Shown: positions 34,402 through 43,940 of the stretch, piece by piece
Layout of the letters: each line of letters begins with the position of its first letter
How positions within the stretch are numbered: the first letter of the stretch is position 1
NCBI GenBank assembly: GCA_041908445.1
Contig: JAYRFK010000075.1
Span: 62,001 to 126,000, forward strand
DNA length: 64,000 nucleotides
Reading direction: 5' to 3'
DNA from: JAEUJM01 sp041908445
GTDB taxonomy: Bacteria > Actinomycetota > Acidimicrobiia > Acidimicrobiales > DATDAH01
Notes under the pieces: model-generated
What the model was told of the DNA's origin: nothing
Database searches by the model: none
The model's input: the letters and a program-made list of their open reading frames with translations, nothing else
Translations under genes and position numbers: made by a program

Positions 34402-36900
34402 GTGGAGTTCGGGACGAGACGGGCGGGGGCGCGCCGACAGATCGAGCGCACGCTCGCACCCGCCGTGGCGCTGAGCGCCCTCGCGGTCAGCCAGCCCCTC
34501 CTCGAGCTGTTCGGGCAGAACCCGACCTTCTTCGTGGCCAGGGACGCGGGGACGACGGGGATCGTCCTGTTCGGCGCCGCCGTCGCCATCGGGCCGTCGC
34601 TGCTCGCGATCGGCGTCGTCGCGCTCGCGGCGGTGCTCTCCCCCCGCCTCGCCGCCGCGGCCCACCACGTCGTGGTGGTGGCGCTCGCCGGCCTGGCGGC
34701 CTCCACGTTGCTCGTGCACGCGGGCGGGTCGGGGCCGCTGGTGGTGATCGGGGCGCTGGCCGTGGGGGTCCTGGTGGCCATGGGCCTCGAGCACGTCGAC
34801 GGGCTCCGAGGTGCCACGGAGTGCCTCACGCCCCTGCCGATGCTGATCCTCGCGCTGTTCCTGTTCGTCTCCCCCACCTCGCGCCTGCTGTGGTCGCCCG
34901 CCGCGTCCGCGCAGCCGGCGCAGCACGTGGACCGCCCTGCCGACGTGGCCCTGCTCGTGTTCGACGAGCTGCCGCTGGCGAGCCTGCTGCGGGCGGACGG
35001 CACCATCGACGAGCAGCGCTTCCCCCACTTCGCCGAGCTCGCCCGCCACGGCACGTGGTACCGCAACGCCACGACCTCGTACCCGCGCACCGAGATGGCG
35101 GTGCCCAGCCTGCTCAGCGGCACCCGGCCGGCACCCGGGGCCATCCCGAGCGTCGTGGACTACCCCCAGAACCTCTTCACCCTGCTGTCGGCGACGTACC
35201 GGATGAACGTGGTCGAGGAGGTCACCGACCTCTGCCCCGACGAGGTCTGCGGCGGGACGGCGGCACCGGCGGGCGGCGACACGATGGCGGCGCTGCGCGA
35301 CGCCGCCGTCGTCTACGGCCACCAGGCGGTCCCCGACCCGTGGGCGTCCCGCCTGCCGGTCGTCACCCGGTCCTGGGGCGGGTTCGCCGGCGCCGAGCAG
35401 GTGGAGGACCCCTTCGACCGTCGCCGCGACGACCCCCCGGGCACCCAGACCCAGGTGGGCAAGGTCGCCTTCGCCGACCGCATGATCGACGCGATCCACC
35501 GGGGCGCCGCCCCCAGCCTGAACGTGGCCCACGTGGTGTTCCCGCACTCGCCGTGGACCCTCACGCCGGACGGCCAGGAGTACAACGCGACGCTCGAGGG
35601 CCTGCACTGGGACCCGAAGAGCCGCTGGGAGCCCGGGTCCACCTACGTCCGCCGAGGCCAGGCCATGCACCTGCTCCAGCTCGGGTACGCCGACGCGGTG
35701 CTCGGCCGCCTCATCGACCGCCTCCGCGCCGAGGGGATGTGGCACGACGCCCTCGTCGCCGTCGTGGCCGACCACGGTGCCGCGTTCCGCGCCGGTGACT
35801 TCCTGCGCGAGCCGTCGGGGCACAACGAGCAGGAGCTGTTCCGCGTGCCGTTCCTCCTCAAGGCGCCGGGCCAGACCCGCGGGGTGGTCGACGATCGTCC
35901 GGCGCAGCTGGTCGATCTCGTGCCCACCATCGCCGAGCGGCTGGGCGTCGAGACGTCCTGGCGGTTCGACGGCGTGGCGCTGCACCCGGACGGGAACCGC
36001 CCGGACCCGCTCGTGGTGTTGCCGACCGCCGCAGGCCCACAGCCGTTCACCCGCAGCGTCGACCCGCTCCTCGCCCTCGCCCGCCGCAACGCGCGCCGCT
36101 TCCCGCACGGCGACGGGTGGTCGGCGCTCTTCGCCGTGGGCGCCGACGGGGGGCGGGTCGGTCGACCGACCGCGGCGCTCCCCCGGGCCCCCGACGGCGC
36201 CCCCACCTGGCGATGGTCCTCCGAGGCGGCCGCCGCCTACGACGAGATCGACCCGGACGGCGCGTTCCTGCCGATCCAGCTCGTCGGCACGCTCGAGGGA
36301 CCGCCGGGAGCCGGCCCGCCCGACCACGTCCTCGTGGCCCTGGACGGGGTGGTCGCCGGCGTGGGCGACGGGCTCACCGAACGTTCGCCGGGCCGCTGGC
36401 GCTTCGTGGCGCTGCTCGACCCGTCCCGCTTCACGAGCGGCGCCGCCCGGCTGGAGGTCTTCGTGCCCGTGGGCGACGACCACCGGGGCTTCGCCGAGGC
36501 CGGCCGGGCCGACCAGGGGGACGCGCGCCTGGCGTCCGACGACCACGGGACCCCCACGATGCTCGATCGGGGCGATCGACACCTGCCCGTCGAGGCCCCC
36601 ACCGAACGACGGCGGCTCGAGATCGACCGGGCGTTCAGCGACGGCGTGTCGGTCGTCATCGACGGCCTCTCGGTCGAGGACGGGACCGAACGGCCGAGCG
36701 AGGTCCTCGCCTTCGTCGACGGCCGAGCCGCCAGCCTCGGGGCGAACCCGTACCCGACGCTCAACCAGGGCGGCGAGGAGCTCGACCGCTGGGGCTTCGA
36801 GATCGTGATCCCCCACGAGGCGCTCGGCGGCGAGGACCGGGGCTGGGTGGTGGCCGTGTACCCCGACCACGCGCTCGCGGTGGCGGTGGACTGGCGCTGA
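34402..36900 (+). CDS. Membrane-anchored sulfatase/phosphoethanolamine-transferase-like protein
   Basis: 832 residues. Four to five N-terminal membrane helices (about 15-165), then an alkaline-phosphatase-superfamily domain: VFDELP (Asp near 187), TEMAVPSLLSG with Thr near 229 as nucleophile, and VADHGAAF (near 455). The nucleophile segment has Thr, not the Cys-x-Pro-x-Arg of formylglycine sulfatases, so it is more like EptA/LTA-synthase-type transferases. A C-terminal beta-rich region (about 620-832) is of unknown fold. GTG start chosen as the first in frame after a 85-base gap; it could start a few codons later. It probably acts on envelope phospho- or glycolipids. Confidence 0.75.
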   Translation: MEFGTRRAGARRQIERTLAPAVALSALAVSQPLLELFGQNPTFFVARDAGTTGIVLFGAAVAIGPSLLAIGVVALAAVLSPRLAAAAHHVVVVALAGLAASTLLVHAGGSGPLVVIGALAVGVLVAMGLEHVDGLRGATECLTPLPMLILALFLFVSPTSRLLWSPAASAQPAQHVDRPADVALLVFDELPLASLLRADGTIDEQRFPHFAELARHGTWYRNATTSYPRTEMAVPSLLSGTRPAPGAIPSVVDYPQNLFTLLSATYRMNVVEEVTDLCPDEVCGGTAAPAGGDTMAALRDAAVVYGHQAVPDPWASRLPVVTRSWGGFAGAEQVEDPFDRRRDDPPGTQTQVGKVAFADRMIDAIHRGAAPSLNVAHVVFPHSPWTLTPDGQEYNATLEGLHWDPKSRWEPGSTYVRRGQAMHLLQLGYADAVLGRLIDRLRAEGMWHDALVAVVADHGAAFRAGDFLREPSGHNEQELFRVPFLLKAPGQTRGVVDDRPAQLVDLVPTIAERLGVETSWRFDGVALHPDGNRPDPLVVLPTAAGPQPFTRSVDPLLALARRNARRFPHGDGWSALFAVGADGGRVGRPTAALPRAPDGAPTWRWSSEAAAAYDEIDPDGAFLPIQLVGTLEGPPGAGPPDHVLVALDGVVAGVGDGLTERSPGRWRFVALLDPSRFTSGAARLEVFVPVGDDHRGFAEAGRADQGDARLASDDHGTPTMLDRGDRHLPVEAPTERRRLEIDRAFSDGVSVVIDGLSVEDGTERPSEVLAFVDGRAASLGANPYPTLNQGGEELDRWGFEIVIPHEALGGEDRGWVVAVYPDHALAVAVDWR

Positions 36901-36927
36901 GGTCCACCGGCCCGCCGGCGGGTCGGA

Positions 36928-37542
36928 TCAGACCTCGAGGGCGGCGCGGAAGAACTCGCGGATGTGGTCGAGGCGGGTCTCGAGCGCCTCGGGCGACGTG
37001 GGGTCGCGGCCGAGCATGGACTCGATCACCGGGAGGTCGCTGAAGTAGCTGAGCATCGCCCCATAGCCCGTCAGCAGCAGCTGCTCGGGGTCGTGGCGGC
37101 GGAAGTGGCCGGCGTCCATCTCGCGCTGCAGGAACGCCGCCGCCCGTTCGAACTGGGGCCGCATGGCGGCGCCGAGGTCGAGGCCCAGGTGGCCCTCGCT
37201 CTCCAGGAACTCGCGCCGCAGGAGGCGCACGAACTCGGGGCTGTCCATGAAGAACCGGAAGCCGGCGGTGAGGCCCCGCTCGAGGAGGATCCACCCCTGG
37301 CGGTCGGTGTCGGTGACCGCCTCCTCGATCAGCACGTACCACTCGGCCAGCGCGGTCTCGAAGACCTCGAGGTAGAGCGCCTGCTTCGACTCGAAGTGGT
37401 AGAGCAGGCTGGGACGACGGATCCCGACCGCATCGGCGATGTCGTTCAGCGAGGTGCCCTCGAAGCCGTGCTCGGCGAAGCAGCGCCGGGCCTCGAGCAG
37501 GATCGCCTCGCGCGTCGAGAGCGCGACGAGGGGTTCGGCCAC
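36928..37542 (-). CDS. TetR family transcriptional regulator
   Basis: 204 residues. N-terminal HTH (STREAILLEARRCFAEHGFE, then GTSLNDIADAVGIRRPSLLYHF) typical of TetR; C-terminal ligand domain is unassigned. Divergent from the sulfatase at 37611 with 68 bases between, so it may repress that gene and itself. A GTG start with TAGCAT 7 bases upstream. Confidence 0.9.
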   Translation of the reverse strand: MAEPLVALSTREAILLEARRCFAEHGFEGTSLNDIADAVGIRRPSLLYHFESKQALYLEVFETALAEWYVLIEEAVTDTDRQGWILLERGLTAGFRFFMDSPEFVRLLRREFLESEGHLGLDLGAAMRPQFERAAAFLQREMDAGHFRRHDPEQLLLTGYGAMLSYFSDLPVIESMLGRDPTSPEALETRLDHIREFFRAALEV

Positions 37543-37549
37543 GACCGGA

Positions 37550-37555
37550 ATGCTA
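37550..37555 (-). promoter_or_regulatory. -10 hexamer TAGCAT, leaderless promoter of tetR
   Basis: 7-base spacer to GTG 37542. It shares the space with an imperfect inverted repeat (CTACCG 37553-37558, CGGTAG 37596-37601) that could be the operator. Confidence 0.45.
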
Positions 37556-37610
37556 CCGACCGAGGCCCGGCGCGCCCCGGGAGGATCGGTGCGGACGGTA
37601 GACAGGGGCG

Positions 37611-39122
37611 GTGGATCGGCGGAGGTGGCTCGCGCTCGTGGCAGTGGCGCTCGTGGCCGTCTCGGCGGCCTGCTCGGGCGGCGGCGGGCCCGAGGACGGC
37701 GGCGGCGGCCCGGCACAGGACGGGGATCGACCGAACGTGGTGATGGTCATGACCGACGACCAGACCGCCGACAGCCTCGCGGTGATGGGCCGGACGCGGG
37801 CGCTCATCGGCGAGGAGGGCACCACGTACACCCAGGGCGTCGCCAGCTTCCCGCTGTGCTGCCCGGCCCGGGCCCAGGTCCTCACCGGCCAGTACGCCCA
37901 CAACAACGGCGTGCGGGACAACGCGCCGCCGGACGGCGGCTATCCCGCCCTCGACGCCGACGAGACCCTCGCGGTGTGGCTCCAGCGGGCCGGGTACGCC
38001 ACCGCCCACGTCGGCAAGTACCTGAACGCCTACACCGCCGCGGCGCAGCCCTCGGTCCCACCAGGCTGGGACCACTGGTTCGCCCTGGTCGACCCGAGCG
38101 CCACGAACTACTTCGAGTACGACGTCAACGTCGACGGTGAGATCCGCTCCTTCGGCCCGGACGAGGCCGACTACCAGACCGACGTGCTCGCCGACGAGGC
38201 CGTCCGCCAGGTGCACGAGCTCGCCGGCGGCGACGAGCCCTTCCTCCTCGACTTCTGGCCGACCGCGCCCCACACCGGCCTCGGCGAGGGCGCGCTCCCG
38301 TTCTCCCCCGCCCCGGCCCCCCGTCACTACGGCGACTTCGCCGACGAGCCGCTCCCCGACACGCCCGCCATCGCCGAGGCGGACGTGAGCGACAAGCCGG
38401 CCTTCGTGGACGGCATCGAGGAGGCGTTCGCCCTCGGCGTCGTCGAGTACAACCTCGAGAACGGCACCGACCTCACCCTGACCGAGCTCGAGACCGAGGC
38501 CCACCGGCGCTACCTGGAGTCGCTCCTGGCGGTGGACGAGGCGGTCGGCCGCCTCGTCGACGCGCTCGAGGAGGAGGGGGTGCTCGACGACACGATCATC
38601 GTGTTCGTGTCCGACAACGGCTGGAGCTTCGGCGAGCACCGGATCCCCTTCGCCAAGGTCCTGCCCTACGAGAACGTCCTGCGGGTGCCGTTCCTCGTGC
38701 GGGGGCCGGGCTTCGCCGCCGGCGCCACCGTCGACACCCAGGTCGCGCTCGTCGACCTGCCCGCCACGGTGCTCGCCGCCACCGGGGCCGCCCCGGGCCT
38801 GGCCCTCGCCGGCCGGCCGCTGCCCGGCGGGCCGGGGGCGGCCGACGACGCGCCGCCCCGGGCGCTGCTGCTCGAGAGCCCGCCGCGGGGCTCGGGCCGG
38901 ATCCCCCACTACGAGGGCGTCCGCACCGACCGGTACACCTACGTGGCCTGGGACACCGGCGAGGTGGAGCTGTACGACCGGTCGACCGACCCGGACGAGC
39001 TCGAGAACACCGCCGGCGACCCGGCGACCGCGGGCACCCGGGCCGCGCTCGCCATCCTGCTCGACCAGCTCCGGGGCTGCGTGGGCACCGGCTGCCAGGT
39101 GCCCGTGCCGGCGGGGCTCTGA
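37611..39122 (+). CDS. Lipoprotein arylsulfatase
   Basis: 503 residues. Lipoprotein signal with lipobox VSAAC (Cys about 21). VMVMTDDQ provides metal-binding Asp residues and CCPARAQVLTGQ holds the CxPxR formylglycine motif (Cys near 83), so it is a true sulfatase that needs a formylglycine-generating enzyme. DNGWSFGEHRIPF is the second metal site. It removes sulfate from an unknown ester. GTG start; a possible -10 TAGACA lies 6 bases upstream. nagA follows 5 bases after the stop, so the substrate may be a sulfated amino sugar. Confidence 0.88.
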   Translation: MDRRRWLALVAVALVAVSAACSGGGGPEDGGGGPAQDGDRPNVVMVMTDDQTADSLAVMGRTRALIGEEGTTYTQGVASFPLCCPARAQVLTGQYAHNNGVRDNAPPDGGYPALDADETLAVWLQRAGYATAHVGKYLNAYTAAAQPSVPPGWDHWFALVDPSATNYFEYDVNVDGEIRSFGPDEADYQTDVLADEAVRQVHELAGGDEPFLLDFWPTAPHTGLGEGALPFSPAPAPRHYGDFADEPLPDTPAIAEADVSDKPAFVDGIEEAFALGVVEYNLENGTDLTLTELETEAHRRYLESLLAVDEAVGRLVDALEEEGVLDDTIIVFVSDNGWSFGEHRIPFAKVLPYENVLRVPFLVRGPGFAAGATVDTQVALVDLPATVLAATGAAPGLALAGRPLPGGPGAADDAPPRALLLESPPRGSGRIPHYEGVRTDRYTYVAWDTGEVELYDRSTDPDELENTAGDPATAGTRAALAILLDQLRGCVGTGCQVPVPAGL

Positions 39123-39127
39123 CACCG

Positions 39128-40222
39128 GTGGCCACGATCCGCGGCGCCCGCGCCCTGACCCCCGACGGGTGGACGGGCGCCGTCGAGGTCGTCACGGCCG
39201 CCGACGGCACGATCGCCGAGCTGCGGCCCGCCGGCGGCCCCGTGCCCGACGTGGCCCTCGTGCCCGGGTTCGTCGACCTGCAGGTCAACGGCCACGACGA
39301 CGTCGACGTGGCCACCGCCGAGGGCGAGGACTGGGAGCGCATGGACGGGCTGCTCGCCGCCCAGGGCGTGACGACCTGGTGCCCCACGCTGGTCACCGCC
39401 CCCCTGGAGGCCTACGCCGCCCCGCTCGCCCGGATCACCGCCGCCGCGGCCCGGTCCGGCGCCCGCCCCGCCGTCGCCGGCGCCCACCTCGAGGGCCCGT
39501 TCCTCGGGGGCCGGGCCGGCGCCCACCCCACCGAGCACCTCCGCGCCGCCGATCCCGGTTGGCTGGCGGCGCTGCCCGGGATCGTCCGCGTCGTGACCCT
39601 CGGCCCGGAGGTCGACGGCGCCCACGAAGCCATCCGCACCCTCGCGGACCGGGGCGCCCTCGTCGCGCTCGGCCACTCGGCCGCGACGTACGAGCAGGCC
39701 GAGGCCGCGGTGGATGCCGGCGCCCGGCTCGTCACCCACTGCTTCAACGCGTCCGGCGAGCTCCACCAGCGGGCGCCGGGCTTCCTCGGTGCGGCGCTGA
39801 GCGACGACCGCGTCGCCGTCTCGCTCATCGCCGACCTGGCCCACGTGCACCCCGCGCTGCTCCGCCTGGCCTTCCGGGCCAAGGGCCGGGGCCGGGTCGT
39901 CCTGGTCACCGACGCCGTGGCCTGGCGGTCCGGTCGCATCGGCGCCATCGAGATGGCACCGGGCGACGACGGCGTGCCCCGCCTGCCCGACGGCACCCTC
40001 GCCGGGAGCGCGCTCACCATGGACCGGGCGGTGCGCAACGTGGTCGGTGCCGCCGGGGTCGACCTCGCCGACGCGGTGGCCGCGGCCTCGACCACCCCGG
40101 CGTCGCTGCTCGGCCTGGAGGACCGAGGTGCCCTCGCCCCGGGCCGTCGCGCCGACGTGGTGGCCCTGTCGGGCACCCTCGAGGTCGCCGCCACCTGGGT
40201 GGCCGGCGAGCAGGTCCACTGA
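39128..40222 (+). CDS. nagA: N-acetylglucosamine-6-phosphate deacetylase
   Basis: 364 residues. It removes the acetyl group of GlcNAc-6-phosphate in amino-sugar recycling. Visible metal/catalytic residues: Glu in HLEGPF, His in GHSAA, His in THCFN and the catalytic Asp in LVTDAV. The N-terminal beta strand has DLQVNGHDD, as in one-metal NagA. GTG start close behind the sulfatase, so the two are one transcript. Recycling of peptidoglycan or sulfated amino sugars is a reasonable role. Confidence 0.9.
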   Translation: MATIRGARALTPDGWTGAVEVVTAADGTIAELRPAGGPVPDVALVPGFVDLQVNGHDDVDVATAEGEDWERMDGLLAAQGVTTWCPTLVTAPLEAYAAPLARITAAAARSGARPAVAGAHLEGPFLGGRAGAHPTEHLRAADPGWLAALPGIVRVVTLGPEVDGAHEAIRTLADRGALVALGHSAATYEQAEAAVDAGARLVTHCFNASGELHQRAPGFLGAALSDDRVAVSLIADLAHVHPALLRLAFRAKGRGRVVLVTDAVAWRSGRIGAIEMAPGDDGVPRLPDGTLAGSALTMDRAVRNVVGAAGVDLADAVAAASTTPASLLGLEDRGALAPGRRADVVALSGTLEVAATWVAGEQVH

Positions 40223-40260
40223 CCCGCCGCCGGGGCCTGCTGCCGGCGGGGGCCCGGCGA

Positions 40261-40266
40261 TAGGGT
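40261..40266 (+). promoter_or_regulatory. -10 hexamer TAGGGT, leaderless promoter of the gene at 40274
   Basis: 7-base spacer to GTG 40274, in the 51-base gap after nagA. Confidence 0.5.
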
Positions 40267-40273
40267 CGCCGGC

Positions 40274-40660
40274 GTGGAGATCGTCTCGGCCCTGTTCATC
40301 GAGGACGTGCAGATGCGGCCCGCCCCCGGGCCGTCGACCCGCATCGACATCACCGGCGTCCACTTCTCCGCCGCGGCGCCGGCGCCGGTCCCGATCACGG
40401 TCCAGCCCCACCTCTGCGTGATCGTGCGCTGCGCCCCCGACGAGGAGGGCACCGGTGCCCTCGAGGTCGTCTACCGGCGCGACGGCGAGCAGGTCGCCCG
40501 GCACGCCTCACCACTGCAGGTGGAGCCCGGCAAGTTCAGCCAGCGCCTCGTCCGCGGCGACCTCACCTTCGACGACTACGGCACCATCGAGGCCCACTGC
40601 CGCATCGATCTCGGGCCCGTCGTGGTCGTCCCGTACACCCTGCTGCCGCCGGTCGGCTGA
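40274..40660 (+). CDS. Conserved hypothetical protein (possibly DUF6941-like)
   Basis: 128 residues with no membrane segment. The MEIVSALFIEDVQMR start and alternating strands (VIVRCAPDE, LEVVYRRDG, VVVVPYTLLPP) suggest a beta-sandwich. It may belong to the DUF6941 group, which I recognise only weakly. GTG start in a leaderless context. Followed by the FIST gene 37 bases on. Confidence 0.65.
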   Translation: MEIVSALFIEDVQMRPAPGPSTRIDITGVHFSAAAPAPVPITVQPHLCVIVRCAPDEEGTGALEVVYRRDGEQVARHASPLQVEPGKFSQRLVRGDLTFDDYGTIEAHCRIDLGPVVVVPYTLLPPVG

Positions 40661-40697
40661 GGCCGGCCGCCGGACCCGCCCCCACGAGCCCCGCGCC

Positions 40698-41873
40698 GTG
40701 CCGTACGCCGCCGCCCTCTCCGAGCACCCCCTCGCCACCCACGCCACCGGCGAGGTCGTCGGCCAGGTGCTCGAGCGCCTCGGGGGCCAGGCGCCCGACG
40801 TGGCCGTGGTGTTCGTGACCGACGCCCACGGCGGCGCCCTCGAGGACATCGGGGCGACCATCCGGGCGTCGCTCGGCCCGGGCGTCCTGCTCGGCGTCAC
40901 CGCCGTGTCGGTCACCGGCGGGTCCCGTGAGGTCGAGGAGCGCCCCGCCGTGTCGCTCTGGGCGGCCCGGTTCGACGGGGCCCCCGGCACGGCCCGTGCG
41001 GTGCGACTGCCCGGCGTCGCCGGCGGCGATCCCGAGGAGGCCGCCGACGCCCTCGTGGCCGCCCTGCCGGGTGGGATCGACCCCGCCCGCGACCTCGTCG
41101 TGCTGCTCGCCGACCCGTTCTCGTTCCCGGCCGACGCCTTCGCCCGGGCCGTCGACGAGGGTCGACCGGGCCTGCTCGTCGCCGGCGGCCTGGCCTCGGC
41201 CGCCCGCGGGCCCGGGGGCAACCGCCTCCTGCTCGACGACCGGGTCCACGACGACGGCGCGGTCGGCGTCGTCCTGCCCGTCGCGGACCGGGCCGTCCCC
41301 GTCGTGTCGCAGGGGTGCCGCCCCATCGGCGACCCCTACGTGGTCACCCGGGCCGAGGGGAACGTGGTCTACGAGCTCGGCGGGCAGTCGGCCCTCACCC
41401 GCCTCGAGGACCTGGTCGCGTCCATGGGGCCCGACGAGCGGGCGCTGGCCGCCCGCGGCCTGCACATCGGCCGCGTCATCGACGAGCGGCGGGCCCACTT
41501 CGAGCGGGGCGACTTCCTGATCCGGGGCGTGCTCGGCGCGGACCGCGAGAGCGGCGCCATCGCCATCGGTGACCGGGCCGAGGTGGGCGCGACCCTGCAG
41601 TTCCAGGTCCGCGACGCCGACGCCGCCGACGAGGACCTCCGGGAGCTGCTGGCCGGCCACGACGCCGACGGGGCCCTGCTGTTCACCTGCAACGGCCGGG
41701 GCCGGCGGCTGTTCGGGGTGGACGACCACGACGCGTCGCTCCTCGACGGCGTGGTCGCCGGAGGCGCCAGCGCGGGCATGTTCTGCGCCGGCGAGCTGGG
41801 GCCCGTCGGGGGCCGGAATTTCGTGCACGGCTTCACCGCCTCCATGGTCCTGTTCACGGACCGGCTCGGGTAG
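40698..41873 (+). CDS. FIST-domain protein (FIST_N and FIST_C)
   Basis: 391 residues. FIST domains sense small ligands, probably amino acids, or occur in signalling proteins. The N-terminal half (VAVVFVTDAHGGALEDIG, LLGVTAVSVTGGSREVEE) and the C-terminal half (ALLFTCNGRGRRLFG, GASAGMFCAGELGPVGG) are the typical blocks. It is a stand-alone form without kinase or GGDEF output. GTG chosen because it gives the right N-terminal boundary and follows the previous gene by 37 bases. Its TAG stop is the first part of a TAGGGT hexamer likely used by tkt. Confidence 0.85.
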   Translation: MPYAAALSEHPLATHATGEVVGQVLERLGGQAPDVAVVFVTDAHGGALEDIGATIRASLGPGVLLGVTAVSVTGGSREVEERPAVSLWAARFDGAPGTARAVRLPGVAGGDPEEAADALVAALPGGIDPARDLVVLLADPFSFPADAFARAVDEGRPGLLVAGGLASAARGPGGNRLLLDDRVHDDGAVGVVLPVADRAVPVVSQGCRPIGDPYVVTRAEGNVVYELGGQSALTRLEDLVASMGPDERALAARGLHIGRVIDERRAHFERGDFLIRGVLGADRESGAIAIGDRAEVGATLQFQVRDADAADEDLRELLAGHDADGALLFTCNGRGRRLFGVDDHDASLLDGVVAGGASAGMFCAGELGPVGGRNFVHGFTASMVLFTDRLG

Positions 41874-41876
41874 GGT
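41871..41876 (+). promoter_or_regulatory. -10-like hexamer TAGGGT for tkt
   Basis: Overlaps the FIST stop codon; gives a leader of about 33 bases that holds the tkt Shine-Dalgarno (GGAGG). Confidence 0.4.
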
Positions 41877-41915
41877 CGGGCCGACCTCGTCGCTGTCCGT
41901 CCCGCTGGAGGAAAC

Positions 41916-43871
41916 GTGTCCGATCCCGACCTCGAGCAGCGGGCCATCAACGTCATCCGGGGCCTGTCCATGGACATGCCCCAGGCCGCCAACTCGGGCC
42001 ACCCGGGCACCGCCATGGCGCTGGCGCCCGTGGCCCACGTGCTCTGGGACCGGATCATGACCTACGACGCGGCGGCGCCCGACTGGCCCGACCGCGACCG
42101 CTTCGTCCTCTCCTGCGGCCACGCCTCGGTGCTGCTCTACTCGATGCTGCACCTGACCGGCTTCGGGCTCACCCTCGACGACCTCCGCGACTTCCGCCAG
42201 CTGGGCAGCGCCACGCCCGGCCACCCCGAGGTGCACCACACCGCGGGCGTCGAGGTCACCACCGGGCCCCTCGGCCAGGGCGTGGCCAACGGCGTCGGCA
42301 TGGGCATCGCCGAGCAGTGGCTCCGGGCCCGCTTCGGCGCCGACCTCTGCAACCACCACACGTTCGTGCTCTGCAGCGACGGCGACCTCGAGGAGGGCAT
42401 CAGCCACGAGGCCGCCTCGCTCGCCGGCCACCTCGGCCTCGGTCGCCTCGTCTACATCTACGACGACAACCACATCACCATCGACGGCCCGACCGAGCTG
42501 GCCCTCACCGACGACGCCGCCAAGCGCTTCGAGGCCTACGGCTGGCACGTCGACGACGTCGGCGAGATCGCCAACGACACCGACGCCCTCGAGGCCGCCA
42601 TCCGCCGGGCCATGGCGGTCGAGGACCAGCCCTCGCTCATCGTGCTGCGCAGCCACATCGGCTACCCCTCGCCGAAGTTCACCGACGACGCCAAGGCCCA
42701 CGGCTCGCCGCTCGGCGAGGACGAGGTGCGGGTGACGAAGGAGCTCATGGGCCTGCCGCCCGACGAGACCTTCCACGTCCCCGACGACGTGCTCGAGCTC
42801 TACCGCGCCGCCGGCCGGCGCGGCGCCGGCGCCCGCGCCGAGTGGGAGGCCCGCCTCGCCGCCTGGGACGGCGACCGGGCCGAGTACGACGCCTGCCTGG
42901 CCGGCCGGGGCCTCACCGGCTGGGAGGCCAAGCTGCCGACCTGGCCGGTCGGCGAGAAGGTCGCCACCCGCGTCGCCAGCGGCGACTGCCTGACCGCCGC
43001 CGCCGAGGTGGTGCCGGGGCTCGTCTCGGGCAGCGCCGACCTCACCGGCAACACGGGCACCCAGATCAAGGGCGCCACCTCGCTCAGCGCCGAGGAGCCC
43101 GCCGGTCGGGTCATCCACTACGGCATCCGCGAGCACGCCATGGGCGGCATCATGAACGGCCTCGCCGCCCACGGCGGCGTGCTCCCGGTGGGTGGCACCT
43201 TCCTCAACTTCGCCGACTACATGCGGGGCGCCGTGCGCATCGCCGCCATCACCCAGTCGAAGGTCATCTACTCCTGGACCCACGACTCGGTCGGCCTCGG
43301 CGAGGACGGCCCCACCCACCAGCCCATCGAGCACCTCGCCTCGCTGCGGGCCATGCCGGGGCTGATGGTGATCCGCCCCGCCGACGCCAACGAGACCGCC
43401 CACGCCTGGAAGGTCGCCGTCGACCACGACGGTCCCACCGCCCTGATCCTCAGCCGTCAGAACCTGCCCGTGCTCGACGGGGTCGATCCCGAGGGCGTGG
43501 CGCGGGGCGCCTACACCCTCCGCGCCGCCGAGGCCCCGGCGGTCGTGCTCATCGGCACCGGCAGCGAGGTCGCCGTCTGCGTGGAGGCGGCCGAGCGCCT
43601 CGCCGGCGACGGCATCGCCGCCTCCGTGGTGTCGATGCCCAGCTGGGAGCTCTTCGAGGTCCAGGACCAGGCCTACCGCGACGCGGTGCTGCCCGCCGGG
43701 GTGCCCCGCCTCTCGGTCGAGGCCGCCGCCACCTTCGGCTGGTCGGCCTGGGCCGACGACTCGGTCGGCATCGACCGCTTCGGCCTGTCCGCCCCCGGCG
43801 CCCAGGCCCTCGCCGAGCTCGGCATCGAGCCGGGGCACGTGGCCGAGCGGGCCCGCGCCCTCCTCGGCTGA
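41916..43871 (+). CDS. tkt: Transketolase
   Basis: 651 residues, full length. Thiamine-diphosphate enzyme moving two-carbon units in the non-oxidative pentose phosphate pathway. N-terminal AANSGHPGTAMALAP carries the conserved His; the ThDP motif is GDGDLEEGISHEAAS followed by the Asn in YDDNHITIDG; the central HDSVGLGEDGPTHQP holds catalytic residues. GTG start with GGAGG. It shares its cofactor with the nearby TPP-regulated transporter. Followed by tal 69 bases later. Confidence 0.97.
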   Translation: MSDPDLEQRAINVIRGLSMDMPQAANSGHPGTAMALAPVAHVLWDRIMTYDAAAPDWPDRDRFVLSCGHASVLLYSMLHLTGFGLTLDDLRDFRQLGSATPGHPEVHHTAGVEVTTGPLGQGVANGVGMGIAEQWLRARFGADLCNHHTFVLCSDGDLEEGISHEAASLAGHLGLGRLVYIYDDNHITIDGPTELALTDDAAKRFEAYGWHVDDVGEIANDTDALEAAIRRAMAVEDQPSLIVLRSHIGYPSPKFTDDAKAHGSPLGEDEVRVTKELMGLPPDETFHVPDDVLELYRAAGRRGAGARAEWEARLAAWDGDRAEYDACLAGRGLTGWEAKLPTWPVGEKVATRVASGDCLTAAAEVVPGLVSGSADLTGNTGTQIKGATSLSAEEPAGRVIHYGIREHAMGGIMNGLAAHGGVLPVGGTFLNFADYMRGAVRIAAITQSKVIYSWTHDSVGLGEDGPTHQPIEHLASLRAMPGLMVIRPADANETAHAWKVAVDHDGPTALILSRQNLPVLDGVDPEGVARGAYTLRAAEAPAVVLIGTGSEVAVCVEAAERLAGDGIAASVVSMPSWELFEVQDQAYRDAVLPAGVPRLSVEAAATFGWSAWADDSVGIDRFGLSAPGAQALAELGIEPGHVAERARALLG

Positions 43872-43940
43872 GCCCGGCCCGTCCGTTCCCCTCCCACCGT
43901 CCGTCCCACCCGTCCGACGACCCGCCCCGGAGCGAACCCC

